Of a stretch of DNA of 12,874 nt, positions 1-8,514 are shown piece after piece. The first letter of the stretch is position 1. Each line of letters opens with the position of its first letter. Below the pieces are notes generated by a model that worked only from the letters and a program-made list of their open reading frames with translations, was not told where the DNA came from and did no database searches. The position numbers were made by a program, and so were the translations under genes. The stretch lies in the NCBI GenBank assembly GCA_947459055.1, contig CANHCG010000016.1, forward strand, positions 1 through 12,874. The letters run 5' to 3'. Origin of the DNA: Cytophagaceae bacterium. GTDB lineage: Bacteria > Bacteroidota > Bacteroidia > Cytophagales > Spirosomataceae.

Positions 1-1488
1 GGATTGGCCTTTGCCTATTTTAATACAAAAGAATTTAGTAAGGCGAATGCCTTGTTTAAAACCTATGTAGATCGTTTAAAATCGACGCCTAATGCGAAGA
101 ACAATCCGACTATTTTATTGCGATTAGCGGATACATATTTGATTTCCCGGAAATATGAGGATGCGCTGACCTATTATAGTCAAGCAGCTGATTTAGCAAA
201 AACGGAAAAAGATTATGCTTTGTATCAAAAAGGCTTAACCTTGGTGTATTTAAATAGGGGAAATGAGGCAAGAGCTGTCATGAAGCAGGTTCGGATTTCC
301 TTTCCAGAATCGAAATATGCGGAGGATGCATTTTATCAAGAAAATCTGATTTTATTTAATGCGGCTAAATATGCGGAAGCGATTGTTGGCTTCTCTGAAA
401 TTATTTCTAGTAAAAAAACAGGGGAGACTTTAGCATCAGCCTTATTTAAACGTGCGCAATCCTATACGAATAACGAGCAATTCGATTTAGCGATTACTGA
501 TTATAAGCGAATAGTTAATGAATTTTCGGGTGATAAAATTGCCAAAGATGCTTTAGTTGGCTTACAAGAGAATTTAATCAAGGTGGGAAGGCCAGAGGAG
601 TTTGGACAAGTATTGGATACCTATCAAGCCAATAACAAATCAGAATCGGATAATGAGGCAATTGATTTAAAATATGGCGCGGCCCGAGGCATATATGAAG
701 GCAAGAAATTTGATAAGGCTGTGGTAGCTCTAAAGGATTTTGTGGAAAAATATCCAAGTAATGAAAACGTGATGGAAGCCCATTATTTAATTGCGGATGC
801 CGCGGATCAAATCCAGGATACATTAACGGCGATTCCTTATTTCAAAAAGGTAATTGAACAAAACGAGCATCCACAAGTAAATAAGGTGATTTTACGAGTG
901 GCTGATTTATTAGTGGGCCAAAAACAATTTTCTGAGGCAGTTGGATATCATCGCTTATTCAAGGCTAAAAATCCTGAGCCTGAAAATCAATTAGCTGCTT
1001 ATTCCAGCATCATTCAAACCTTTACTGTGGCGAATGCCTTGGACTCATTAGGTGCTGTCATTCAAGAAATAAGTCCATTGGAATTATATAGCCTAGAAGA
1101 TAAAGCGAAATTCAGTCGTCAATTAGCGAATTTATATGGAAGTGACAGTTTACAAGTGGTTCAAAAAAGAAAATGGCTTGATCAAACAATCGTCTTTGAC
1201 AAAAATGAGATTGGCGCTGAGGCACAATATGAATTAGCCGTATTATTGGCGAAAGAAGGTAAATTCAAGGAATCGAATGACATGATCAGTACCAAATTCA
1301 AAAATGAGTTTGCCGAAGCTTCTGATGCAATTATCGGGAAGGCCTATGTGCTTTTAGCCGATAATTTTGTATCCTTAAAGAATTTGCCACAAGCCAAAGC
1401 CATTTTAAAATCCGTCATTGATAATTCCAGTGATTCGGGTGTGATTGAACTGGCAAAAACCAAATTAAAAAGCTTACCCATAAAATAA
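1..1488 (+). CDS. TPR-repeat protein, 5' end outside window
   Basis: The frame is open from the first base, so the gene begins upstream and 495 residues are visible here. The sequence is almost entirely helical with repeated tetratricopeptide-like units, for example around residues 38-70, 97-130, 145-180 and 255-290. They have the usual pattern of alternating Ala/Tyr/Leu and the A-x-x-x-Y/F spacing (such as 'KYEDALTYYSQAADLA' and 'QFDLAITDYKRIV'). No catalytic motif is visible. Such proteins are protein-binding scaffolds; in Bacteroidota, large TPR proteins of this layout are usually periplasmic or outer-membrane associated, but the signal sequence would lie outside the window. The stop codon directly abuts the ATG of the outer-membrane barrel gene, so the two are almost certainly co-translated and probably work together at the envelope. 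The exact role is unknown. Confidence 0.85.
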   Translation, partial: GLAFAYFNTKEFSKANALFKTYVDRLKSTPNAKNNPTILLRLADTYLISRKYEDALTYYSQAADLAKTEKDYALYQKGLTLVYLNRGNEARAVMKQVRISFPESKYAEDAFYQENLILFNAAKYAEAIVGFSEIISSKKTGETLASALFKRAQSYTNNEQFDLAITDYKRIVNEFSGDKIAKDALVGLQENLIKVGRPEEFGQVLDTYQANNKSESDNEAIDLKYGAARGIYEGKKFDKAVVALKDFVEKYPSNENVMEAHYLIADAADQIQDTLTAIPYFKKVIEQNEHPQVNKVILRVADLLVGQKQFSEAVGYHRLFKAKNPEPENQLAAYSSIIQTFTVANALDSLGAVIQEISPLELYSLEDKAKFSRQLANLYGSDSLQVVQKRKWLDQTIVFDKNEIGAEAQYELAVLLAKEGKFKESNDMISTKFKNEFAEASDAIIGKAYVLLADNFVSLKNLPQAKAILKSVIDNSSDSGVIELAKTKLKSLPIK

Positions 1489-3189
1489 ATGAACATGAAT
1501 TTTCCGATGATAGCGAAACCAATAACCTTGTGTAGTGTGCTTATTCTGATAGGAATGGGACATGTGGGGTATGGCCAACAAAAGAAGGAGGGAAGCATTC
1601 AAACCGATGATATTATTCTTGAAAAAGAACGAAAAATCGAATTGAAGCCTGAAATTTCTCGCAATTTCGAACCTCTAGATGAGATAGAGAACCTGAATAA
1701 AGGGCGAAAAATGAAATATGAGTTTTTAGAGCGTAAATGGGAGGCAAAAAGTTCAGCCATTCTAACTACCTCCATCATTGGCCCTCGGGAAGGAGATGAA
1801 TTAGTTTCAGCTTTTGGTCCAAAATTTAAAAACATGGTGAAAATTGGAGCTGGAAATTTTGGCCATACCTTGTTGAACGGTCATTTTGGCTTTGCAAAGG
1901 AGAATCAATTTCAAGGGATTTACATCAACCATGATGCGAATCGTCGGGGACCCATCGGAGGTGTCTATGGCGGAAGGAATGATAATGAGGTGAAATTATA
2001 TAGCAAGACCTTTACGGGAAATTATTTATTGGATGGCTCGATTGGGTATAAGAGGACTGAAGCAAATTATTATGGTCGGGATGCGAATAAATTTGAAACC
2101 CAATTAAATAAAATTGGCATCATTTATAATAAATTCCATTATGTAGGAAGTATAGGGAATGCTAAAAAAGATGCGAAATATGATTACATCGCATCCTCGG
2201 GATTGACTTATTTATCGACGAGTAATTCGAACCGAGAATGGATTTGGGAAAGTAAAATTAATTCCGTGTTGCACGTGAATGATCAAATTTCAGCTTATTT
2301 GAATGGCGATATGTTACTTTCGGAAATTACGAATTCGAGAAACAACCGTCGGGAGTTATATCGCATCAAACCCAGCTTCCTCTACAAAAGTGGCCGAATT
2401 TCTGTGACTGCTGGGATAAACATCGCGAATGAAAAGGATAAACTGGTTAATTTAAACCAGACCCGAGTATTTCCTATTTTAAAATTAGATGTCAAGCCGA
2501 CTGAATTTTTACATGTTTTTGCCGGAATAGGTGGGGATACGTATTTCAATTCGATGAATCAATTTGTTTCGGAAAACAATTGGCTTGGCAATGACGTCAA
2601 TTTGAAAAATACGGTTCAAAGCTCTAATATATATGGCGGCTTAAAGGGAAGTAATGAGCGAAATTTCGATTTTGAAATGAAATTTGGATATTCAGAATTT
2701 AGCAATTTAGGCTTTTTCACTGCCGTTCAAGGGGATTCTTCACGATATAACGTAACTTATGCAGGCGGAGACAAAAAAGTGCAAGTCGTAAATATTTCAG
2801 GTCAGATTAATTATCAAATTTTAAATGAGGTGCTTTCTATCTTAAAATATGACTTTAATAGTTATGAAAATTTAGGAGATTTAGAAAAACCTTATCATCG
2901 ACCTGCGATGAATTTATCCTTTACAAATTCCATTACCTTTAAAGATCGCATTATTGTTTCGCCCGATGTGTTTTACTTAGGCGGATTATATGGTTTTAAT
3001 CCAAGTCAACAAAAAGCTGTAAAAATGCCTGATATTATCGATTTGAATTTAAAAGTAAACTATTTGATTACTAAAAAATTCAATGCCTCGGTAAGCGCGA
3101 ATAATATTTTAGGGAAAATGAATCAAAGGTATTTATTTTATCCCCAACAAAGTTTAAATTACACAGTTGGAATCGCTTATTCCTTTTAA
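1489..3189 (+). CDS. TonB-receptor-like outer-membrane beta-barrel, no plug domain
   Basis: The protein has 566 residues. The N-terminus looks like a signal peptide (hydrophobic stretch about residues 8-24, likely cleavage near 'VGYG/QQ', residues 26-31). A charged periplasmic segment follows to about residue 80, then many short amphipathic strands with aromatic girdle residues. The C-terminal about 60 residues (strand, 'NNILGKMNQRYLFYP', final strand ending in Tyr-Ser-Phe) match the end of TonB-dependent receptors. An N-terminal carboxypeptidase-like domain and a plug domain are not recognisable, and the length is well below the usual 700-1000 residues of true receptors. It is therefore a receptor-related barrel or another porin-like channel, and the substrate cannot be told. 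It starts directly after the TPR stop codon (TAA-ATG) and ends one base before the SPOR gene. A second ATG at 1495 is an alternative start. Confidence 0.8.
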   Translation: MNMNFPMIAKPITLCSVLILIGMGHVGYGQQKKEGSIQTDDIILEKERKIELKPEISRNFEPLDEIENLNKGRKMKYEFLERKWEAKSSAILTTSIIGPREGDELVSAFGPKFKNMVKIGAGNFGHTLLNGHFGFAKENQFQGIYINHDANRRGPIGGVYGGRNDNEVKLYSKTFTGNYLLDGSIGYKRTEANYYGRDANKFETQLNKIGIIYNKFHYVGSIGNAKKDAKYDYIASSGLTYLSTSNSNREWIWESKINSVLHVNDQISAYLNGDMLLSEITNSRNNRRELYRIKPSFLYKSGRISVTAGINIANEKDKLVNLNQTRVFPILKLDVKPTEFLHVFAGIGGDTYFNSMNQFVSENNWLGNDVNLKNTVQSSNIYGGLKGSNERNFDFEMKFGYSEFSNLGFFTAVQGDSSRYNVTYAGGDKKVQVVNISGQINYQILNEVLSILKYDFNSYENLGDLEKPYHRPAMNLSFTNSITFKDRIIVSPDVFYLGGLYGFNPSQQKAVKMPDIIDLNLKVNYLITKKFNASVSANNILGKMNQRYLFYPQQSLNYTVGIAYSF

Positions 3190-3190
3190 T

Positions 3191-4198
3191 ATGAATTCAT
3201 TGTCTATCATTCAATCCATCGAACAACTAATTATCACACACGATTGTGTGATAATACCGAATTTTGGGGGTTTTGTGGTAAACCAGCAAGGCTATACCTA
3301 CGACGCCCAAGAAGCTAAAATTCATCCTAAGAAAAGATGGATCGCTTTCAATGAACGTTTACGTGCCGATGATGGGATTTTAGCTATGCAAATCGCGAAG
3401 GATTTTGGCTTATCTCAAAAAAAGGCCTTTGAACAAGTATTAGCCTTTAGTACTGAAATCAAATCCTTAATTCAAACGAATGGGACCATGGAATTTGGGA
3501 AGCTAGGGCAATTTTCCTTAACCAATGAGCAAAAAATCAGTTTTTCGCCAAATGGCCAATTGAATTTTGATTTAACACAATATGGTTTGTTTGAGGTCGG
3601 GACTTTAGGAAAATCAAAACCCAAATTAATTGAAAACCCAATTCCTCAATCCGTAGAAGATCTGCCTGCAATTACTCAAGCAGAATTTGAACAAGAAAAC
3701 ACGACAAAGTCATTTAGTTCTCGGTTTTATGCCTATGTAATTACGGCATTTATATTGGGAGGGGTTGGGGCCTATATATTAACAGAACCGAATTCGAAAT
3801 TTGTTAGTAGTTCATTTTCTCCTTTGACGATTAAAATCAAGAAAGAAAAAGTAGTTGCAAAACCTATCGTTCAACCGGCTGAAATAAAATCGGCCATTAC
3901 GGAACCAAAGGTAGAACCTGTGGTTGAACCCATCCCGGAAGAACCAAATGTTTTGGATGCCAATGGCATTTATTTGGTAGCTGCGAGTTTCAAAACACAG
4001 GAGCGGGCAGAGAAAGGTGTAGCGGAATTTGTATCAAAAGGATTTGACGCCGTTGAAATTTTACCCAAAAAAGAGGGGGAACAATATTACCGAGTGAGTG
4101 TAGGGAAAGTAGAAAATATGGACGAAGGCTATCAAGCGGCGGCCAAGATGAAAAAAAGTAAGCAAGTAGATATTTGGGTATATCAAACCAATCATTGA
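3191..4198 (+). CDS. HU-CCDC81 and SPOR domain membrane protein
   Basis: The protein has 335 residues. Residues 1-135 form the paired HU-CCDC81-type domains found in Bacteroidota; the signature 'HDCVIIPNFGGFVV' is at residues 17-30 and 'FNERLRADDGILA' at 53-65. A single membrane segment lies at about 179-197, followed by a Pro/Glu/Val linker (about 228-255) and a C-terminal SPOR domain (about 257-333). SPOR domains bind denuded septal peptidoglycan. The predicted topology is an N-terminal HU-like part in the cytoplasm and SPOR in the periplasm, so the protein may link a cytoplasmic partner to the cell wall; that is inference from domain families. I chose the ATG at 3191 because family members begin just before the 'I-x-x-L-I-x-x-H-D-C' helix. 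An upstream TTG at 3167 would overlap the barrel gene. A perfect inverted repeat sits inside codons 14-22. Confidence 0.9.
   Translation: MNSLSIIQSIEQLIITHDCVIIPNFGGFVVNQQGYTYDAQEAKIHPKKRWIAFNERLRADDGILAMQIAKDFGLSQKKAFEQVLAFSTEIKSLIQTNGTMEFGKLGQFSLTNEQKISFSPNGQLNFDLTQYGLFEVGTLGKSKPKLIENPIPQSVEDLPAITQAEFEQENTTKSFSSRFYAYVITAFILGGVGAYILTEPNSKFVSSSFSPLTIKIKKEKVVAKPIVQPAEIKSAITEPKVEPVVEPIPEEPNVLDANGIYLVAASFKTQERAEKGVAEFVSKGFDAVEILPKKEGEQYYRVSVGKVENMDEGYQAAAKMKKSKQVDIWVYQTNH
3230..3255. repeat. Perfect inverted repeat inside the SPOR gene
   Basis: Arms of 11 bases (ATTATCACACA at 3230-3240 and TGTGTGATAAT at 3245-3255) pair perfectly over the loop CGAT. The repeat begins 39 bases after the ATG at 3191 and overlies the codons of the conserved 'IITHDCVII' stretch. 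It uses two ATA isoleucine codons, which appear sparse in the neighbouring genes. It could form an RNA hairpin just after the start. Confidence 0.8.
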
Positions 4199-4200
4199 TT

Positions 4201-4980
4201 ATGAACGTGAGTTATCAAGAGCAAAAAGAATTAGAAAGAAAAAACCAGGTGAAAGCCTTGGTGATTACCCTTATTCTAAATGGCTTATTATTTTTATTGA
4301 TTTGGCAAGTTAAGATTTGGAATGAAAATCCTAATCCACCTATAATTCCAGAAGCTGAGGGAATGAAAGGGGAGATTACATTTGAGCAAGAACCGCCAAG
4401 TCCTGCGCCGGCGAAAAAAGAAGAATTAACGACAAAATCAGAAGCCGCTGAAACACCAAATACAGTTCCTCCTTTAACAAGTCAGGCGGAGAGTCCGGTA
4501 GTAGTTAAGGCGTCTCCACCAGCACCCAAGGTAGAAGTTCCTGAAGAACCGGTTGTCGATTTAAATTTAACGCTTGGAAAACGTAGTCCAAAAGCTAGCG
4601 GAACCGCTAATGGGAATGGTACGAGTGGTGCAGGAGGAAATGGGCCCGCGGGTTCCTCTGGAAATGGGGCAGGTGGTGGAGGTAAAGGAAATGGGAGTGG
4701 AGGAAGCGGGGATAAACCTATTGCTCAAAACTGGACATTCCCCACTTCGGTTATCAGTTCCATCGACAATGGCTCTGAAACTGGCGAAATAACCTTCTTT
4801 ATTCGGGTAAATGAAAAAGGAAGCGTGACTGAAATACGTATTGAAAAAACGAATGTCAAATTATCCCTGGCTGAAAAGTATAAAAAAGCAATCAAAGGGG
4901 CTCGATTTACACCTAAAGATGAAGGAAAAAGGGAAGGAGCTAGTGGCCTAAAAACCATTCGTATCGTTCCTACGAACTAA
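4201..4980 (+). CDS. TonB-like energy transducer
   Basis: The protein has 259 residues with the TonB layout: a short cytoplasmic N-terminus, one membrane helix at about residues 19-38 ('LVITLILNGLLFLLIWQ'), a Pro/Glu/Lys-rich periplasmic stretch (about 42-118), a glycine-rich linker (about 133-170), and a C-terminal domain (about 178-259) with 'GEITFFIRVNEKGSVTEIRI' and an 'A-R-F-T-P' element like TonB C-terminal domains. TonB proteins pass proton-motive energy from ExbB/ExbD to outer-membrane receptors. No exbB or exbD is present in the window, although the upstream barrel could be a partner. I chose the ATG at 4201, two bases after the SPOR stop; an upstream TTG at 4174 would only add residues overlapping that gene. 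The glycine linker is typical of some Bacteroidota TonB-like proteins. A structural role not involving ExbBD cannot be excluded. Confidence 0.8.
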   Translation: MNVSYQEQKELERKNQVKALVITLILNGLLFLLIWQVKIWNENPNPPIIPEAEGMKGEITFEQEPPSPAPAKKEELTTKSEAAETPNTVPPLTSQAESPVVVKASPPAPKVEVPEEPVVDLNLTLGKRSPKASGTANGNGTSGAGGNGPAGSSGNGAGGGGKGNGSGGSGDKPIAQNWTFPTSVISSIDNGSETGEITFFIRVNEKGSVTEIRIEKTNVKLSLAEKYKKAIKGARFTPKDEGKREGASGLKTIRIVPTN

Positions 4981-4994
4981 TTTCATCTGATTTC

Positions 4995-6287
4995 ATGAAT
5001 TACCAGGAGGCCATATCTTTTCTATATGCTCAATTGCCCGTTTTCCATAACGAAGGCAAAAAAGCCTACAAACCTGGATTGGGCAATGTACTGGCACTTT
5101 GCGAAAAGGTAGGAAATCCCCAACATGATTTTAAATCCTTACACATCGCCGGTACGAATGGCAAAGGAAGTTCCTCGCACTTCATGGCGTCGGTGTTACA
5201 AGAACATGGCTATCGAGTCGGGCTATACACCTCTCCGCATTTAAAACGGTTTACGGAGCGCATAAAAATCAACGGACAAGAAATTCCCGAAGGCTGGGTC
5301 TGTCAATTCGTTGACCGCCATCAATCCCACATTCAAGAAATTAGACCTTCTTTTTTCGAATGGACCGTAGCCATGGCGTTTTGCTATTTTTCAGAACAAA
5401 AAGTAGATTATGCCATCATTGAAACCGGATTAGGTGGCCGCTTGGATTCGACAAACATTATTTCACCTTTGGCCTGTTTAATCACAAATATCGGTTATGA
5501 TCATCAGGATATCTTGGGAGAAACATTACCTGAGATTGCTTCAGAAAAAGCAGGTATCATTAAAATGAGTATTCCGATTACCATTAGTGAATACCAGAAA
5601 GAAACACACGCTGTATTTGAGAATAAGGCTAATGCCTGCCATTCTAACCTTATTTTTGCAAATCAAACCATCCAGCCTGAAAACATCGAAATGGGTGAAC
5701 GATTGAAATTTAATGTGCCAACACATCATACCTGGAAGGATATTCAAATAAATAGTCCCTATGTGGGTCTGTATCAAGTACAAAATATTATAGGCGTCTT
5801 AGCGTGGTCAGTACAAATTCTGGAAGCAGGCCTCATTCCTCTTCGAAAAGATGCCTGGGAACGAGGAATAGAAAATTGCGCAAAGAATACAGGATTAAAG
5901 GGTCGATTTGAGGTTTTGGAAAAAAATCCGTGGCTCATTGCGGATACAGCTCATAATGAACATGGATTAAGTTTGTTGGTCAAACAAATCGAAGGAATGT
6001 TGGTGGGCCAACTATTCATCATCCTCGGTATGGTTGCCGATAAAGATATCCAACTCGCCCTAGAGGTTTTACCGAAACAAGCCACGTATTTCTTTTGCCA
6101 ATCAACAAATCCGAGAAGTATTTCCGCCAACCAATTACAAGAAAAAGCCAAAAATGTAGCTATCCAAGGAATCAGTGTCGAGAATGTTAATGAGGCGATT
6201 AAGTTAGCAAAAGACTTGGCCAAACAAGAGGATATTATTTTAGTAACTGGAAGCACCTATATGGTAGCTGAAATTGACCAATTGTGA
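4995..6287 (+). CDS. folC: Bifunctional folylpolyglutamate/dihydrofolate synthase
   Basis: The protein has 430 residues, the normal length for FolC. This Mur-ligase-family enzyme adds glutamate to folates (and, in many bacteria, to dihydropteroate) with ATP in the cytoplasm. Visible motifs are the P-loop 'GTNGKGS' (residues 53-59), 'TSPHL' (79-83), 'ETGLGGRLDSTN' (143-154), 'GYDH' (167-170), 'SEKAGI' (183-188), 'LKGRFEV' (301-307), 'ADTAHN' (316-321) and 'TGSTYMVAE' (418-426). The usual D-G-A-H-N is here D-T-A-H-N, with the Asp, His and Asn kept. The ATG lies 14 bases after the tonB-like stop, with no terminator between, so it is part of the same operon. The stop codon overlaps the GTG start of trmB by four bases, which suggests translational coupling. 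Confidence 0.97.
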   Translation: MNYQEAISFLYAQLPVFHNEGKKAYKPGLGNVLALCEKVGNPQHDFKSLHIAGTNGKGSSSHFMASVLQEHGYRVGLYTSPHLKRFTERIKINGQEIPEGWVCQFVDRHQSHIQEIRPSFFEWTVAMAFCYFSEQKVDYAIIETGLGGRLDSTNIISPLACLITNIGYDHQDILGETLPEIASEKAGIIKMSIPITISEYQKETHAVFENKANACHSNLIFANQTIQPENIEMGERLKFNVPTHHTWKDIQINSPYVGLYQVQNIIGVLAWSVQILEAGLIPLRKDAWERGIENCAKNTGLKGRFEVLEKNPWLIADTAHNEHGLSLLVKQIEGMLVGQLFIILGMVADKDIQLALEVLPKQATYFFCQSTNPRSISANQLQEKAKNVAIQGISVENVNEAIKLAKDLAKQEDIILVTGSTYMVAEIDQL

Positions 6288-6949
6288 GTAGACGAAAAAC
6301 TTATAAATACGATCGCGCAGAATTGCTTGACAATGTCATCCAAAGTACAAAAGAAAATTTTGGGGCTTATCAAGGACGTTGGCGTTCTGATTACTTTAAA
6401 AATTCAAATCCTATCGTTTTGGAACTTGGCTGTGGCAGAGGAGAATATTCAAATGGATTGGCGCGGCTTTTTCCGGATAAAAATTTCATCGGGATTGATA
6501 TCAAAGGAGACCGTTTGGCCTCAGGGGCCTTAGTGGCGAAAGAGGAGGGACTAAAACAGGTGGCTTTTTTACGCATAATGATGCAATTCATCGATGAGCA
6601 TTTTGAGGAAAATGAGGTCGATGAAATTTGGATAACTTTTCCAGACCCAAGACCCAAAGATCGCGATGAAAAGAAGCGTTTGACGAATCCCTTTTATTTA
6701 GCCAAATACCGTAAAATTTTAAAACCCGGCGGGATACTACATTTAAAAACTGATGCAGAGGTATTTTTTGATTTTTCAAAAGAATCCTTAGAAAGCCAAG
6801 ATTGGCCAATTTTAATTTCGACGCGCGATCTATATCAATCGGAATGGAATGAGGATCATTTTGGTATAAAGACTCGATTTGAAACTATATTTTACAACAA
6901 GGGATTTTCCATCCATTATTTGCGGGCTGAAAACAAAAAAGAGGCCTAA
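6284..6949 (+). CDS. trmB: tRNA (guanine-N7-)-methyltransferase
   Basis: The protein has 221 residues. TrmB uses S-adenosylmethionine to make m7G at position 46 of tRNA. Visible motifs are the SAM-binding 'VLELGCGRGEY' (residues 45-55), 'IGIDIKGDR' (69-77), the family signature 'FPDPRPKDRDEKKRL' (119-133), 'PGGILHLKTD' (148-157) and the C-terminal 'TRFE' (197-200). The start is a GTG inside the four-base overlap GTGA with folC. No better start exists, because the first residues 'SRRK' match the usual TrmB N-terminus. The last codons and the stop lie in the first copy of a 32-bp tandem duplication, whose second copy carries the terminator hairpin. Confidence 0.96.
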   Translation: MSRRKTYKYDRAELLDNVIQSTKENFGAYQGRWRSDYFKNSNPIVLELGCGRGEYSNGLARLFPDKNFIGIDIKGDRLASGALVAKEEGLKQVAFLRIMMQFIDEHFEENEVDEIWITFPDPRPKDRDEKKRLTNPFYLAKYRKILKPGGILHLKTDAEVFFDFSKESLESQDWPILISTRDLYQSEWNEDHFGIKTRFETIFYNKGFSIHYLRAENKKEA

Positions 6950-6984
6950 GCCTGCGGGCTGAAAATAAAAAAGAGGCCTAAGCC
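6921..6984. repeat. 32-bp tandem duplication over the trmB stop codon
   Basis: Bases 6921-6952 are repeated at 6953-6984 with a single difference (C at 6934, T at 6966). The unit covers the last nine trmB codons, the TAA and five following bases. Only the second copy is followed by TCTTTTTTT, which completes the terminator hairpin; in the first copy the matching arm is interrupted after GCCT. The simplest reading is a recent duplication of a single ancestral unit in which the trmB stop codon lay in the hairpin loop. Confidence 0.95.
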
Positions 6985-6993
6985 TCTTTTTTT
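6967..6993. terminator. Bidirectional terminator between trmB and gap
   Basis: This is a perfect 11-bp stem: six A plus GAGGC (6967-6977), loop CTAA, then GCCTC plus six T (6982-6992), with a seventh T at 6993. It works as a Rho-independent terminator for the plus-strand operon. Read on the minus strand, GAGGC-TTAG-GCCTC followed by a T-run also suits the convergent gap gene, whose stop codon is 23 bases away. Confidence 0.9.
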
Positions 6994-7015
6994 GAAAATT
7001 GAATTCTTATTTGAA

Positions 7016-8143
<1,128 letters not shown>

Positions 8144-8222
8144 CTAATTTAGCTATATGGCAAATTACAAGATTTTTACAATTTTTTCGTTGGATACGTT
8201 TTTTATTCAAGCATTTTTTGCA

Positions 8223-8239
8223 TATTTGTATATCAAATA
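8223..8239. repeat. Inverted repeat TATTTG-N5-CAAATA
   Basis: The 6-bp arms match perfectly around a five-base centre. The spacing and AT-richness resemble a regulator-binding site, and it is the first of four inverted repeats between gap and dapD. Function is not known. Confidence 0.4.
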
Positions 8240-8266
8240 CTACCGGTGATTCAGCAGGGTAGGAGC

Positions 8267-8281
8267 GTGACAGAATGTCAC
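8267..8281. repeat. Inverted repeat GTGACA-GAA-TGTCAC
   Basis: The 6-bp arms are perfect with a three-base centre, and it is the most GC-rich element of an otherwise AT-rich intergenic region. It could be a dimeric-regulator operator or a short RNA hairpin in the dapD leader. There is no T-tract, so it is not a terminator. Confidence 0.5.
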
Positions 8282-8347
8282 TTGTTATTTTGGCTAAATT
8301 ACAAGCTAAATAGATCCCGAATATAATTCTGCAACTATATGTAACTT

Positions 8348-8360
8348 ACTGATAATCAGT
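8348..8360. repeat. Palindrome ACTGAT-A-ATCAGT
   Basis: The 6-bp arms are perfect around a single central A. It lies about 155 bases upstream of the dapD start. It looks operator-like; no family can be named from the sequence alone. Confidence 0.4.
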
Positions 8361-8382
8361 TTATTGGTTAGTTAAAGTTTAA

Positions 8383-8394
8383 GTTAAATTTAAC
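8383..8394. repeat. Palindrome GTTAAATTTAAC
   Basis: This 12-bp perfect palindrome has a second GTTAAA at 8371-8376 just upstream. It is AT-rich, so chance is more likely here than for the other three inverted repeats in this region. Confidence 0.3.
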
Positions 8395-8514
8395 CTAAAT
8401 TTTGGAGTCAATTAGGGCTTTAATTCTTCTAAGGCTTGATTTATTTTTTGTTTAAGATTGAGAATCCGACCTTTTTCTACGAAATTGCGGTTCAATAAAT
8501 TGCATACGATTCAT

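Noticed and set aside
4574..4792. 72-codon open frame within the TonB-like gene in another frame
   Set aside because: It arises from the glycine-rich GGN repeats read out of frame, with no start context or homology.
8276..8294. Sigma-54-like promoter (TGTCAC ... TTGGC)
   Set aside because: The spacing between the two parts is wrong for minus-24/minus-12, and the GG is replaced by GT.
8240..8320. tRNA-like stretch with a D-arm-like sequence (about CAGCAGGGTAGGAGC) followed by a hairpin
   Set aside because: There is no T-arm (GGTTCGAATCC-like), no acceptor stem and the hairpin loop is only three bases, so it is not a tRNA.
8458..8514. Upstream in-frame start for dapD adding 19 residues
   Set aside because: The residues do not match DapD proteins, whose N-terminus agrees with the ATG at 8515.
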